Counted from the stretch's first letter, positions 18,210 to 26,551 are shown. The stretch: DNA of 64,000 nucleotides from Altererythrobacter rubellus (GCF_030284385.1 NZ_CP127221.1:1736001-1800000), one strand, 5' to 3'. Notes: a model not told the origin generated them from the letters alone. Translations and numbers: made by a program.

Positions 18210-19622
18210 TTAGTAGCGATAGTGATCCGGCTTGAAAGGTCCTGCCTGTGGCACGCCAATGTAATCGGCCTGCTTCTGGCTCAGCTGAGTCAGCTGAACA
18301 CCAAGCTTCTCTAAGTGTAGCGCTGCCACCTTCTCGTCCAAGTGTTTGGGCAGAACGTAGACTTCATTGTCGTACTCATCCGCCTTCGTGAACAATTCGA
18401 TCTGCGCCAGCGTCTGGTTAGTGAAGCTGCTGCTCATGACGAAACTCGGGTGACCGGTCGCGCAGCCGAGGTTGACCAAGCGCCCCTTGGCAAGAACGAG
18501 GATCGAAGACCCGTCCGGGAAAGTCACAAGGTCGGTTCCTTCCTTGATTTCTTTCCATTTGTAATTGTCGAGCGCAGAAACCTGAATCTCGCTGTCGAAG
18601 TGGCCGATGTTGCACACGATTGCCATGTTTTTCATGGCTTCCATATGCTCGCCAGTGATCACGTCTTCGTTGCCGGTCGCCGTCACGAAGATATCAGCGC
18701 GTTTCACCGCTTCATCCATCGTCACAACTTCATAGCCATCCATCGCTGCCTGCAATGCACAGATCGGATCGATTTCTGTGACCATAACGCGCGCACCGCC
18801 ATCGCGAAGTGACGCCGCTGAGCCCTTGCCAACGTCGCCATAGCCAGCAACGCAAGCGACCTTGCCAGCCAACATCACGTCAGTCGCACGGCGGATCGCG
18901 TCGACCAGCGATTCCTTACAGCCATAAAGGTTGTCGAATTTGGATTTGGTCACGCTGTCGTTCACATTGATCGCCGGGAACGGCAATTTGCCCTGTTTCG
19001 CGATCTGATAGAGCCTCATCACGCCGGTAGTGGTTTCTTCCGAGACGCCTTTGATGTTTTCAACCGACTTGGTCAGATAACCTGGCCGTGCAGCAACGAA
19101 AGCCTTGAGCGCGCGCTGGAATTCGATTTCCTCTGCATTGCCAGGTGCTGGCAATTCTTCGCCAGCCTCGATGCGGGCGCCCCAAAGCGCGAACATGGTG
19201 GCATCACCCCCATCATCAAGGATCATGTTCGCCGTCAGGTCAGCATGTGATTCGGTCGACCAATCAAAGATACGACCAACATAGTCCCAATAATCGGCCA
19301 GACTTTCACCCTTGATCGCAAACACGGGGATACCCTGCGCCGCAATGGCTGCCGCTGCGTGATCCTGGGTCGAGAAGATGTTGCAAGTTGCCCAGCGGAC
19401 TTCCGCACCCAGTGCAATGAGAGTTTCGATCAGAACGGCCGTCTGGATGGTCATGTGCAGCGAACCGGTGATGCGTGCACCTTTCAACGGCTGGCTCTCT
19501 CCGTATTCCTCCCGCAATGCCATCAAGCCGGGCATTTCCGTTTCGGCGATCGCGATTTCGTCTCGACCATACTCGGCCAGCGCGATGTCTTTAATGATGT
19601 AATCTTGTGCAGCTTTTGCCAC
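18210..19622 (-). CDS. ahcY: Adenosylhomocysteinase
   Basis: This enzyme hydrolyses S-adenosylhomocysteine to adenosine and homocysteine, which relieves product inhibition of methyltransferases. The 470-residue protein has the NAD-binding loop [13 protein letters not shown] and the catalytic region [17 protein letters not shown], and it ends in the conserved KPDHYRY. The start is taken as the GTG at 19622 because AGGAG lies seven bases before it; the longer frame would begin at a TTG upstream and place this AGGAG inside the gene. A strong terminator follows the stop. It is divergent from the peroxiredoxin. Confidence 0.96.
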   Translation of the reverse strand: MAKAAQDYIIKDIALAEYGRDEIAIAETEMPGLMALREEYGESQPLKGARITGSLHMTIQTAVLIETLIALGAEVRWATCNIFSTQDHAAAAIAAQGIPVFAIKGESLADYWDYVGRIFDWSTESHADLTANMILDDGGDATMFALWGARIEAGEELPAPGNAEEIEFQRALKAFVAARPGYLTKSVENIKGVSEETTTGVMRLYQIAKQGKLPFPAINVNDSVTKSKFDNLYGCKESLVDAIRRATDVMLAGKVACVAGYGDVGKGSAASLRDGGARVMVTEIDPICALQAAMDGYEVVTMDEAVKRADIFVTATGNEDVITGEHMEAMKNMAIVCNIGHFDSEIQVSALDNYKWKEIKEGTDLVTFPDGSSILVLAKGRLVNLGCATGHPSFVMSSSFTNQTLAQIELFTKADEYDNEVYVLPKHLDEKVAALHLEKLGVQLTQLSQKQADYIGVPQAGPFKPDHYRY

Positions 19623-19647
19623 GGCCAAACTCCTGAAAATCAATCCA

Positions 19648-19663
19648 GCATCGCAGCCGATGC
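19648..19663 (-). promoter_or_regulatory. Stem-loop in the ahcY leader
   Basis: On the minus strand GCATCG-GCTG-CGATGC forms a six-pair stem with a tetraloop, extendable by three more pairs that include G-U wobbles. It lies 26 bases upstream of the ahcY GTG, just before the ribosome site. It does not match the SAH riboswitch consensus as I know it. It may affect translation or be incidental. Confidence 0.35.
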
Positions 19664-19743
19664 CAGTGCCAAAAATATGTCGGGGGCTCTAACGCCAAGA
19701 CTGCCCTGAGGCAAATATAAAAGATTCTTTATATCCTTCATTA

Positions 19744-19771
19744 TTGCGGACGCGCAGCAAGCGCCTATATC
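19744..19771 (+). promoter_or_regulatory. Candidate promoter of the peroxiredoxin gene
   Basis: TTGCGG at 19744-19749 and TATATC at 19766-19771 are separated by 16 bases and would start transcription near 19778, about 30 bases before the ATG. This is judged from the consensus only. Confidence 0.35.
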
Positions 19772-19809
19772 GAGCGCAGTTAAACGGAATTTCGAAAGGA
19801 TATTACGCG

Positions 19810-20289
19810 ATGGCAATTTCGGTTGGTGACAAGCTTCCTGATGTAACTCTGGTCAAAGCGACCGAAAACGGGCCGGAGCAAGTCTCCTCGGCCGATTATT
19901 TCGCTGGCAAGAAAGTAGCTCTCTTCTCGGTTCCGGGCGCCTTCACACCCACCTGTTCAGCACGCCACCTTCCCGGTTATGTCGAGAAGGCCGCAGAGCT
20001 GAAGGCAAAGGGCATTGATGAAATCGCCGCGACCGCAGTGAACGATGCCTTTGTCATGGGCGCATGGAACAAGGCAGCTGGCAGCTATGACATCACGATG
20101 CTGGCAGACGGCAATGCCGAATTCGCGGAAGCGGTGGGCCTGACCATGGATGGTTCGGGCTTTGGTATGGGCAAGCGCGGTCAACGCTTTTCGATGATTG
20201 TCGAGGACGGCATTGTCAAAGAACTGAATGTCGAAGCGCCAGGCGACTTCTCGGTTTCGAGCGCGGAACACATGCTCGGCCAGCTCTGA
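19810..20289 (+). CDS. Peroxiredoxin (Prx5-like)
   Basis: The 159-residue protein belongs to the redoxin/Prx5 group of peroxiredoxins, which reduce hydrogen and alkyl peroxides using thioredoxin or glutaredoxin. The peroxidatic cysteine is in PGAFTPTCSARHLPGY, and the helper residues (Pro, Thr) are in place. A conserved FVMGAWNKA follows. No second resolving cysteine is evident, so it may be 1-Cys or glutathione-dependent. The ATG at 19810 is preceded by GAAAGGA; the longer frame would run into the candidate promoter. Confidence 0.92.
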   Translation: MAISVGDKLPDVTLVKATENGPEQVSSADYFAGKKVALFSVPGAFTPTCSARHLPGYVEKAAELKAKGIDEIAATAVNDAFVMGAWNKAAGSYDITMLADGNAEFAEAVGLTMDGSGFGMGKRGQRFSMIVEDGIVKELNVEAPGDFSVSSAEHMLGQL

Positions 20290-20591
20290 GCTTTCCAACA
20301 TATGTAAGCTTGAAGGGCGCCCAGTGCGGCGGCCTTTTTCGTTTCATTGAGGCGAATTGAACCGAATCAGACGCGCGATTCAGGCCGATACAATCAGTTC
20401 GCCGCAACTTGCGCTCGAAACACCCCCAATAGCTATCAGGCAAGCTGGGATCGTGTGAATGGCGCGATTATGGCTTCTCGTCACATTTTAAACGGGGGTT
20501 TGGCTCGCGCAAGCGGGTCAATTTCATATGGGTCGGCCGGTTTGTCCATAGATACAACATTGCAACCGGCTACGAATGAAGGAGTACACTG
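20290..20591. other. Intergenic region between peroxiredoxin and OmpA-like gene
   Basis: No gene is supported. It begins with a probable terminator for the peroxiredoxin gene (20312-20337). It ends with the strong ribosome site GAAGGAG eight bases before the OmpA-like ATG. A frame of about 80 codons is open on the plus strand here, but it has no ribosome site and does not resemble a known protein. Confidence 0.4.
20312..20337 (+). terminator. Possible terminator after the peroxiredoxin gene
   Basis: AAGG/CCTT and GCC/GGC pairs separated by a small internal loop form an imperfect hairpin followed by TTTTT. It shares the words AAGGGCGCCC and TGCGGCG with the terminator after the next gene at 21523. 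Confidence 0.5.
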
Positions 20592-21497
20592 ATGAAAGTC
20601 CACTCAAAGGGAACCAAAGCGATGCTCGCAATGTCGATTGTCGCAGCGCCCGCTTGGAGCGGAGCGGTTGCCCAAGACCAAACCGCGCCATCGGAAGAAG
20701 TCTTGACTACGGTTGTTGGCGTTGAAGGCCCGAAGATCGAAGGAATTATAGCCGCTCGCAATGAAGATCGTCTGCAAATCACAACGGCAGGCGGAACTAC
20801 CACCACGGTTGCGGTAAACGACGAAACCCGCGTACGCGGAACTGGTGGCTTCCTTGGTCTGGGGCGCAAAAGCCTCGGCATCGATGCGCTGCTCAACGGC
20901 CTGCCTGTGACAGTTGAAACCTGGCAATCCGGCGCAACGCTTGTTGCCAGCGACATTCGTTTCAAGAACGATGATCTTAAAACCGCTGCGATGATCCGCA
21001 ACGGAACCGCTCAACGCTTCGCAGCAAACGAGCAGGCGATCGGAGAGAATAAGGTCGGCGTTAAAGAGAATGCACGCGCAGCAGAGGCTCTTCGCGGCCG
21101 ACTTGGCGACATTGATCAGTATAACATCAAGGGCGTGACTAATGTCTACTTCGCCTCTGGCCGCTACCAGCTGTCTGGCAAAGCTCGCGAAAAGCTGTGC
21201 GCCGCAGCCGCTGAAGCCGATGCGATCGAAAACTCACTGCTACTGGTGGTTGGATACACTGACTCAACTGGCAGCTATGAAGTAAACCAACGCCTGAGTG
21301 AGCAACGCGCAGGCCGCGTAGTTAACTACCTCCAACAGGAATGCTCGTGGAAGCCATTTCGCATGTTGACGCCGACTGGCATGGCCGCCTCTGATCCGAC
21401 GGCCGACAACAGCACCGCCGCAGGTCGTTCAGAAAACCGCCGCGTTTCAGTCAACATTCTGGTGAGCAAAGCGCTCGACAGATTTGGAGACAGCTAA
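20592..21497 (+). CDS. OmpA family outer-membrane/peptidoglycan-binding protein
   Basis: The 301-residue product has a signal peptide (about residues 1-28, cut near AVA). A region of about 100 residues follows that resembles a DUF5666-like beta domain (IIAARNEDRLQITTAGG, TTTVAVNDETRVRG). A C-terminal OmpA domain, about 180-295, has YFASGRYQLS, GYTDSTGSYEVNQRLSEQRA and GRSENRRVSV, the diaminopimelate-binding landmarks. It has no eight-stranded barrel, so it is probably a periplasmic or lipid-free wall-binding protein. The ribosome site is strong. A terminator follows. Confidence 0.85.
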   Translation: MKVHSKGTKAMLAMSIVAAPAWSGAVAQDQTAPSEEVLTTVVGVEGPKIEGIIAARNEDRLQITTAGGTTTTVAVNDETRVRGTGGFLGLGRKSLGIDALLNGLPVTVETWQSGATLVASDIRFKNDDLKTAAMIRNGTAQRFAANEQAIGENKVGVKENARAAEALRGRLGDIDQYNIKGVTNVYFASGRYQLSGKAREKLCAAAAEADAIENSLLLVVGYTDSTGSYEVNQRLSEQRAGRVVNYLQQECSWKPFRMLTPTGMAASDPTADNSTAAGRSENRRVSVNILVSKALDRFGDS

Positions 21498-21523
21498 GTA
21501 AATTTGACTTTTAGTTTTGGAAG

Positions 21524-21562
21524 GGCGCCCGCCGAAATTCTCGGTGCGGCGCCGTTTATTTT
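21524..21562 (+). terminator. Rho-independent terminator after the OmpA-like gene
   Basis: GGCGCC pairs with GGCGCC and CGCCGA with TCGGTG around an AATTC loop, with one bulge, followed by GTTTATTTT. It lies between the convergent OmpA-like gene and copB. Confidence 0.8.
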
Positions 21563-21599
21563 GCCAATCAATATCTAGGCCAGTCTCGCAGCGATGCGC

Positions 21600-22583
21600 T
21601 CAAAACCAGGCTCGCAGCCCGATCAAGATTTTGAGACCAGCCACATCTTCACCTTCGGCGCGGGCAAGATCGGCGGTCTGACCCAACTTTGCCTTGTACT
21701 CTACGCCGACATAGGGCGCGAATTCAGGCACGAATTCATAACGTAAGCGGAGGCCCGGCTCGATCTTGGTCAGACCTGCACCAATCTCTCGCTCCGGAAT
21801 ATCCTGCGCTGACATCTCGAGTTCGAATCGCGGCTGAAGAATCAGCTGTTGCGTGATCTTCTGGTCGTATTCAGCCTCTATCCGCGCGGTCAGATCGCCA
21901 CGGTCCGACAGGAACAGCGCGCCATCAACATGGAACATGTAAGGCGCGAGGCCCTGAACGCCGACAACCAGATGCGAACGCGTGTCAGGCTCCGGATCGA
22001 AGCGAATGCCGGCTTGCAAATCGAAGAATGGTCCGATTGCGCGGCTGTAAAGTGCCTGGACCTCAGCGTCCTCTAACTCACCGCCAAACTCGCCTTCGCC
22101 CTCGGTTTTTAGCACGAAGCGATTGATATCGCCGCCATACCAGGCCTGCGCGTCCCAGACATAGCCCGTATCGCCGCCCTCGGTGGGGACGCGTGCCTCG
22201 AGCCGCTCAATCATGACCATGCCGGTCTTCATCGCACCATTTTCGCGAGCGAGTTGCGCGCGGCTGGGGGCCATCGCGACTTCGCCCCAGATATCGTCGG
22301 CAGCGTGACGCGGGCCTTCGAATGCGCGGGGTGGCACTGCGTTCTCCGGTGCGGCCCCGGGTGCTGATTTGTCCTGCGAAATGGCGTGGCCCGAATGGTC
22401 CATTTGCGAGTGGTCTGTCGCCTCTTGCTTTGGCGGGCACTGTTCGGGCGGCATATGCCCCATTGCGCAATGGTCGACTTCTACCTTGTCAGGCGCGGCC
22501 TGATGCTGATGCGCAGAATGATCCTGCGCTGCCGCAGGTGTGCTGGCGGCCAAGGCAGAACTAGCGAGCAAGAGCGCGCGCAT
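21600..22583 (-). CDS. copB: Copper resistance protein B, outer-membrane
   Basis: CopB is an outer-membrane beta-barrel of the copper-resistance system and is always paired with CopA. The 327-residue product has a signal peptide (cut after AAA), then a His/Met-rich metal-binding stretch of about 90 residues (HSAHQHQAAP, HCAMGHMPPEQCP, HSQMDHSGH). A barrel domain of alternating strands follows and ends in an aromatic residue (LRAWF), as outer-membrane proteins do. It starts in a one-base overlap (TGATG) with the copA stop. Confidence 0.93.
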   Translation of the reverse strand: MRALLLASSALAASTPAAAQDHSAHQHQAAPDKVEVDHCAMGHMPPEQCPPKQEATDHSQMDHSGHAISQDKSAPGAAPENAVPPRAFEGPRHAADDIWGEVAMAPSRAQLARENGAMKTGMVMIERLEARVPTEGGDTGYVWDAQAWYGGDINRFVLKTEGEGEFGGELEDAEVQALYSRAIGPFFDLQAGIRFDPEPDTRSHLVVGVQGLAPYMFHVDGALFLSDRGDLTARIEAEYDQKITQQLILQPRFELEMSAQDIPEREIGAGLTKIEPGLRLRYEFVPEFAPYVGVEYKAKLGQTADLARAEGEDVAGLKILIGLRAWF

Positions 22584-24286
22584 CAGTGGTGCCCCTCATG
22601 CGGGAAAGGTCGCACGCTGACGACCTGCATCATCCCGGCATGCATGTGGTAAAGCAGGTGGCAATGGAAAGCCCAGTCGCCGGGCTCATTCGCGGTCAGG
22701 TCAAACGTTGCCGTACCGCCGGGCTGCACCACCATCGTATGCTTCAAGGGTTGATGCATGTGGTCTACGCCATTGACCATCTCGAAGAAATGGCCGTGCA
22801 AATGGATTGGGTGCGCCATCATGTTCTGGTTGACGAGCTTCACTCTGACCCGCTCGTCAAAACCGAAACGTATCGGATCATCGGTAACGGCGGTGAACTT
22901 CTTGCCGTCGAAGCTCCACATATAGCGTTCCATATTGCCGGTAAGATGGATCTCCATCTCGCGCTCGACCTCGCGATGCGGGTTCATCCGCGCAGCCCTG
23001 AGGTCGGTGTAGCGCAGCACACGGTGCGGCACCTTGTCGAGGCCAAGACCCGGGAAGTCCATCCGGTCCATCGGCATCGGCGCGACCATGTCCAATCCAG
23101 GGCCAACCTTCACGTCGCCGGGCAATTTTGAGGTGTCACGCATGTTGTGATCCATGCCGCCGCCGCTCATGTCGTGTCCCATCGCGCCATGATCCATCAT
23201 TCCCATATCAACCATGGTGAGAGTGGGCGTTTCGCGCAGCGGTGGCGGTGTCGCGACATGTCCAGAATGGCTGGTTAGGCTGGCGACGCCCATACCGCTG
23301 CGGTCGATTGCTTCGGCTACGATCGCATGGCTGCCGTCCTGCGGCGCTACGATCACGTCATAGGTTTCGGCAACTCCGATCTGGAATTCATCGACCTCGA
23401 CCGGATCCACTGGTTGCCCGTCTGCTTCGATCACGGTCATCGGCACGCCGGGAATGCGGACATTGAAGAACGTCATCGCGCTGCCATTGATAATGCGCAG
23501 GCGAATGCGCTCTCCACGGTCAAAGGCGAGCTGCAAATTGTCCGCAGGGCCATGACCGTTGATCATGTAAGTGTAGGTCGAACCCGTCACGTCAGAGATG
23601 TCGCGCGGGTTCATCCGCATCTCTCCCCACATTCGCCGCATTTCGCCTGACATTTCGCCCTCGGTCGCGATCATCATGGTGCGGTTGAAGTAATGCTCGC
23701 CCACCTTCAGCTTGCGCATGATTTCGTGCGGATGAATGGGCGTGAATTCGCTTAACAGGACAACGTAGTCACGGTCATATCGAGAGTCTTGCTCGGCACT
23801 TTCAATGATAATCGGGCCATAGTGGCCAGCCTGTTCCTGAAGCCCCGAGTGGCTGTGCCACCAATAAGTGCCCGCTTGGCGGATCGGGAATTCATAGGTG
23901 AATGTCTCACCCGGCTTGATGCCGGGAAAGCTGACGCCGGGTACTCCGTCAAACTGGAATGGCAGCAAAAGACCGTGCCAGTGGATAGAGCTGTCCTCTT
24001 CAAGTTTGTTGGTAACGTGCAGGCGCACGTCTTGCCCCTGCTTCAGGCGGATCAGTGGACCGGGGACCGTGCCATTGACCGCAAAGGCATGGCCCATGCG
24101 GCCACTAGTCATGAAGTGATGGTTAGCAATGCTGAGGTTTATTTCTTCTCCTGAAAGTTCACCAAAGCCGTTGCGGGCGTGCGGCAAAGAAGTGCCCTTG
24201 GCCCAAGCAGGAACGGGGAGCGATGCGGCGGCGGCCAAGCCAACCATACTAGTGATCATGCGGCGGCGATTAATAAGAGTTGTCAT
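22583..24286 (-). CDS. copA: Copper resistance multicopper oxidase CopA
   Basis: This periplasmic multicopper oxidase probably oxidises Cu(I) and binds copper. The 567 residues begin with a Tat signal (NRRRMITSMVGLAAAA). The four copper-ligand clusters are all present: HWHGLLLPFQ, WWHSHSG, HPIHLHGHFF and HCHLLYHMHAGMM. A Met/His-rich loop (MGMMDHGAMGHDMSGGGMDH) in the middle is typical of the CopA/PcoA type. ATG 24286 places the Tat motif at residue 7; the frame is open to a TTG nine codons earlier. The promoter region is shared with the divergent regulator gene and includes the palindrome at 24329. Confidence 0.95.
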   Translation of the reverse strand: MTTLINRRRMITSMVGLAAAASLPVPAWAKGTSLPHARNGFGELSGEEINLSIANHHFMTSGRMGHAFAVNGTVPGPLIRLKQGQDVRLHVTNKLEEDSSIHWHGLLLPFQFDGVPGVSFPGIKPGETFTYEFPIRQAGTYWWHSHSGLQEQAGHYGPIIIESAEQDSRYDRDYVVLLSEFTPIHPHEIMRKLKVGEHYFNRTMMIATEGEMSGEMRRMWGEMRMNPRDISDVTGSTYTYMINGHGPADNLQLAFDRGERIRLRIINGSAMTFFNVRIPGVPMTVIEADGQPVDPVEVDEFQIGVAETYDVIVAPQDGSHAIVAEAIDRSGMGVASLTSHSGHVATPPPLRETPTLTMVDMGMMDHGAMGHDMSGGGMDHNMRDTSKLPGDVKVGPGLDMVAPMPMDRMDFPGLGLDKVPHRVLRYTDLRAARMNPHREVEREMEIHLTGNMERYMWSFDGKKFTAVTDDPIRFGFDERVRVKLVNQNMMAHPIHLHGHFFEMVNGVDHMHQPLKHTMVVQPGGTATFDLTANEPGDWAFHCHLLYHMHAGMMQVVSVRPFPHEGHH

Positions 24287-24304
24287 GTTTATATCTACGC
24301 TTGC

Positions 24305-24333
24305 TTGAACCAATTGGTTTCAGCCGATATATA
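24305..24333 (+). promoter_or_regulatory. Promoter of the CsoR-type regulator gene, leaderless
   Basis: TTGAAC at 24305-24310 and TATATA at 24328-24333 are spaced by exactly 17 bases. Counting seven bases from the end of the -10 puts the transcription start at about 24340, which is the A of the ATG. The mRNA would have no leader. Confidence 0.5.
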
Positions 24334-24349
24334 CCCCCCATGGGTATAT
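24329..24349. promoter_or_regulatory. Probable CsoR-type copper operator
   Basis: ATATACCC-cccat-GGGTATAT is an eight-base perfect inverted repeat around a five-base centre, in the style of CsoR operators (TACCC...GGGTA). It covers the -10 of the regulator promoter and its start codon, and lies 43 bases upstream of the copA start. It could therefore repress both directions until Cu(I) releases the repressor. Confidence 0.65.
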
Positions 24350-24639
24350 CAAGTGATTCACGCTGCCCAACAGATGCGGCCACCGCAAAGATAAGTCGCC
24401 TTAACCGCATTGCCGGCCAGGTTCGCGGTGTCGCACTTATGATCGAGGATGACCGCTATTGCATGGACATTCTACATCAGATCCAAGCCATTAAGTCAGC
24501 TCTCGCCAAGGTAGAGACTCAAGTCCTGAAGGATCATGCTGCGTGCTGCGTCGCTGAGGCGATTGCAAGCGGCGATGAAGCCGAACAACGCCAAAAGTTT
24601 TCTGAGCTCATAGATCTGCTTGAGCGGACTAGAAAATAG
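24340..24639 (+). CDS. CsoR/FrmR-family metal-sensing repressor
   Basis: This 99-residue all-helical repressor of the CsoR/RcnR/FrmR family has the core KISRLNRIAGQVRGV and the copper triad Cys41, His66 and Cys70 (RYCMD and DHAACC), which points to Cu(I) sensing rather than formaldehyde or nickel. It is divergent from copAB, which it most likely represses together with its own gene. The ATG at 24340 lies inside the palindrome and has no ribosome site. A start at 24280 would give a longer N-terminus without family resemblance and would overlap copA. Confidence 0.85.
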   Translation: MGISSDSRCPTDAATAKISRLNRIAGQVRGVALMIEDDRYCMDILHQIQAIKSALAKVETQVLKDHAACCVAEAIASGDEAEQRQKFSELIDLLERTRK

Positions 24640-24649
24640 GGCAACCCAA

Positions 24650-24940
24650 ATGACAACTAGCATGACAGCGGCCCTCTATCGGATGATGATGCCTGACCAT
24701 TTGTGCCCATCCGGACCCAAGGCGAAATGGCTACTTGAGAGCAAGGGCTTCGCCATTGACAATCACCATCTGGAGTCGCGCGCGCAAACCGACGCGTTCA
24801 AGGATAAGCAAATTGTTGCCACTACGCCCCAAGTATGGATCGATGGCGAGCGAATTGGCGGTTACGCCGATTTGCGCGCGTACTTCGGCAAGCCTGTCCT
24901 TCAAAAAGGCGAGGCAACCTATCGCCCGGTGATTTCGTAG
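24650..24940 (+). CDS. Glutaredoxin-like domain, N-terminal part of a broken glutaredoxin-MauE fusion
   Basis: The 96-residue product has a glutaredoxin fold with a monothiol-type site CPSG near residue 19, the cis-proline TTPQVWIDGERIGGY, and the GG glutathione-binding turn. It sits ten bases after the regulator gene. It ends in a UAG at 24938, but the same frame continues directly into a MauE/DoxX-like membrane domain. In sphingomonads as I remember them, these two parts form one protein of about 245 residues. The shortened product could still be a soluble glutaredoxin that handles copper stress. Confidence 0.7.
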   Translation: MTTSMTAALYRMMMPDHLCPSGPKAKWLLESKGFAIDNHHLESRAQTDAFKDKQIVATTPQVWIDGERIGGYADLRAYFGKPVLQKGEATYRPVIS

Positions 24941-25402
24941 TTTGCGATGATGGCATTGATGGCGATCAGCGCGGCGTTTGTTGTCACTCAACAGCCGCTT
25001 TCAATTCTCACTGCTGAGTGGTTTGTCAGCTTCTCAATGTGCGCTCTGGCCTGTCTCAAACTGCGCGACGTCGAGAGCTTCTCGACAATGTTTCTGAACT
25101 ACGATCTGCTCGCCCGACGCTGGGTCCCTTGCGGTTAGGTCTATCCCTTCGCCGAAGGGTTGGTTGGCGTGCTGATGACCGCACATATACTCGATTAGGT
25201 GTCGATCCCTGTTGCGCTTCTCATTGGCTCAATCGGTGCAATCAGCGTGTTCAAAGCGGTGTATATCGATAAGCGCGAACTGAAATGCGCCTGCGTAGGC
25301 GGAGACAGTAATGTGCCATTGGGGTTTGTCTCACTGACCGAAAATCTGTTTATAATCAGCATGGCGCTGTGGATGTTGGAGAAGCCAAGCCTTGTCGGCT
25401 AA
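24941..25402 (+). pseudogene. MauE/DoxX-like redox membrane domain interrupted by UAG codons
   Basis: The frame of the glutaredoxin continues after its UAG (24938-24940) to a TAA at 25400-25402, with two more UAG codons at 25136-25138 and 25196-25198 and no frameshift. The translated parts read as a four-helix membrane protein (AEWFVSFSMCALACLKL, YDLLARRWVPCG, VYPFAEGLVGVLMTAHILD, SIPVALLIGSIGAISVFKAVYID, KCACVGGDSNVPLGFVSLTEN). The CxC near the end is the redox site of MauE-type proteins. From the family, Tyr is expected at the second UAG and Trp at the third. Most likely it is a recent pseudogene. Confidence 0.75.
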
Positions 25403-25768
25403 ACGGCTTTATCTGGCCCGGAGTGAAATCGAAGCCCTCTCCGTCCAATGCCTAGCATAGAGCATCGACGGCGCTCTTCAGGTCGTTGTCCTTACCAGTC
25501 GAACGCATTACCAAGTTCGCGACGGCTACATCAAGGGAACCGGATATCCCAATGATCCGAACAGGGTTTTGCTTGTCTCAACACAAACCCCGTCGCCGAA
25601 GAAATATATCTTCGACACGGTAAGCGCATTCGATATTCCGTGCGCTATGACTGCGGGCAAAAGCAGGAACGCACAGCCGCCTTAGAGACCCGTTGAACGA
25701 AGCTTCAGCTTGAGGCACGCCTACAGTGGAACGATTAGATGATAGAAGAAGCACAGCTGCGCTGAGAT
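25403..25768. other. Gene-free, probably degraded sequence
   Basis: No intact gene is supported in these 366 bases. On the plus strand one frame is open for about 76 codons from 25461, directly behind a UAG at 25458, and could be read back to 25403. Its translation (VVVLTSRTHYQVRDGYIKG and on) is protein-like but not recognised and has no start codon. It may be the tail of another decayed gene next to the broken MauE gene. Confidence 0.35.
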
Positions 25769-26434
25769 CTAGTAGCCCATCAGGCTCATCACTTCCTTGC
25801 GGCTGCGATGATCTTCGAGAAAGCAGCCCATCATGCGGCTGGTGAGCATTTCCACTTCGTGCACTTTAACACCGCGGCCCGTCATGCAAGCGTGCTCGGC
25901 CTCGATAACAACGGCTACACCGCGCGGTCCAAGGTTCTGCCAAATGCAATCGGCAACTTCAGCAGTCAGGCGCTCTTGCACCTGCAGGCGGTTGGCGAAA
26001 CCATGAAGGACGCGCGCGAGTTTAGAGATGCCGACAACTTTCTTGTCGGGAATGTAGGCAATATGCGCCTTTCCCGTGATTGGCGCCATGTGATGTTCGC
26101 AATGCGACTGGAACGGAATGTCTTTCAGAAGAACAATCTCGTCATAACCGCCAACTTCTTCGAAGATGCGGCTGAGATGGACTGCGGGATCGCTCTGATA
26201 GCCTTGGCAGTATTCCAGCCAGGCCCTGCCCACCCGTTTGGGCGTGTCGACCAGGCCTTCTCTCTCTGGATTATCTCCGGCCCAGCGAATCAGTGTACGA
26301 ATGGCTTCTTGCACATCTTCAGGAACGTCAGGCTTGTTCAAGGGATTCTCCGGATCAAACTCAGCGTTATCATGCACGCTCATATAGTTCATGGCTATGT
26401 CTTTCGCGTATTTCGTTCTTTCCTGACGCGCCAT
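25769..26434 (-). CDS. folE: GTP cyclohydrolase I
   Basis: FolE converts GTP to dihydroneopterin triphosphate, the first step of folate synthesis. The 221-residue frame has the zinc ligands and active-site loop HCEHHMAPITGKAHIAYIPD, GISKLARVLHGFANRLQVQERLT, and the zinc-binding EAEHACMTGRG. The C-terminus SRKEVMSLMGY ends at a natural UAG. Two starts are possible: the ATG at 26434 and the ATG at 26392, which would remove 14 residues; neither has a strong ribosome site. It lies alone on the minus strand, downstream of the tRNA-Arg gene. Confidence 0.95.
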   Translation of the reverse strand: MARQERTKYAKDIAMNYMSVHDNAEFDPENPLNKPDVPEDVQEAIRTLIRWAGDNPEREGLVDTPKRVGRAWLEYCQGYQSDPAVHLSRIFEEVGGYDEIVLLKDIPFQSHCEHHMAPITGKAHIAYIPDKKVVGISKLARVLHGFANRLQVQERLTAEVADCIWQNLGPRGVAVVIEAEHACMTGRGVKVHEVEMLTSRMMGCFLEDHRSRKEVMSLMGY

Positions 26435-26551
26435 CTAAAACGGCCGGCGCGTCTTGACGGGTCTTTCAAACACGCACTTAGATTCACGAGTTAAGCCCGG
26501 AGAAAGAACAGCATCTGCCCGTGAATGTTCCAAAAACTCTGCAGATTCTAC

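Noticed and set aside
19623..19743. SAH riboswitch
   Set aside because: The leader has a hairpin but not the conserved core of the SAH riboswitch; the motif is kept only as a possible regulatory hairpin.
24938..25198. General reassignment of UAG in this organism
   Set aside because: UAG is the natural stop of folE, aroB, accA, era and other full-length genes here, so a general reassignment is excluded. Only local read-through or pseudogenes remain.
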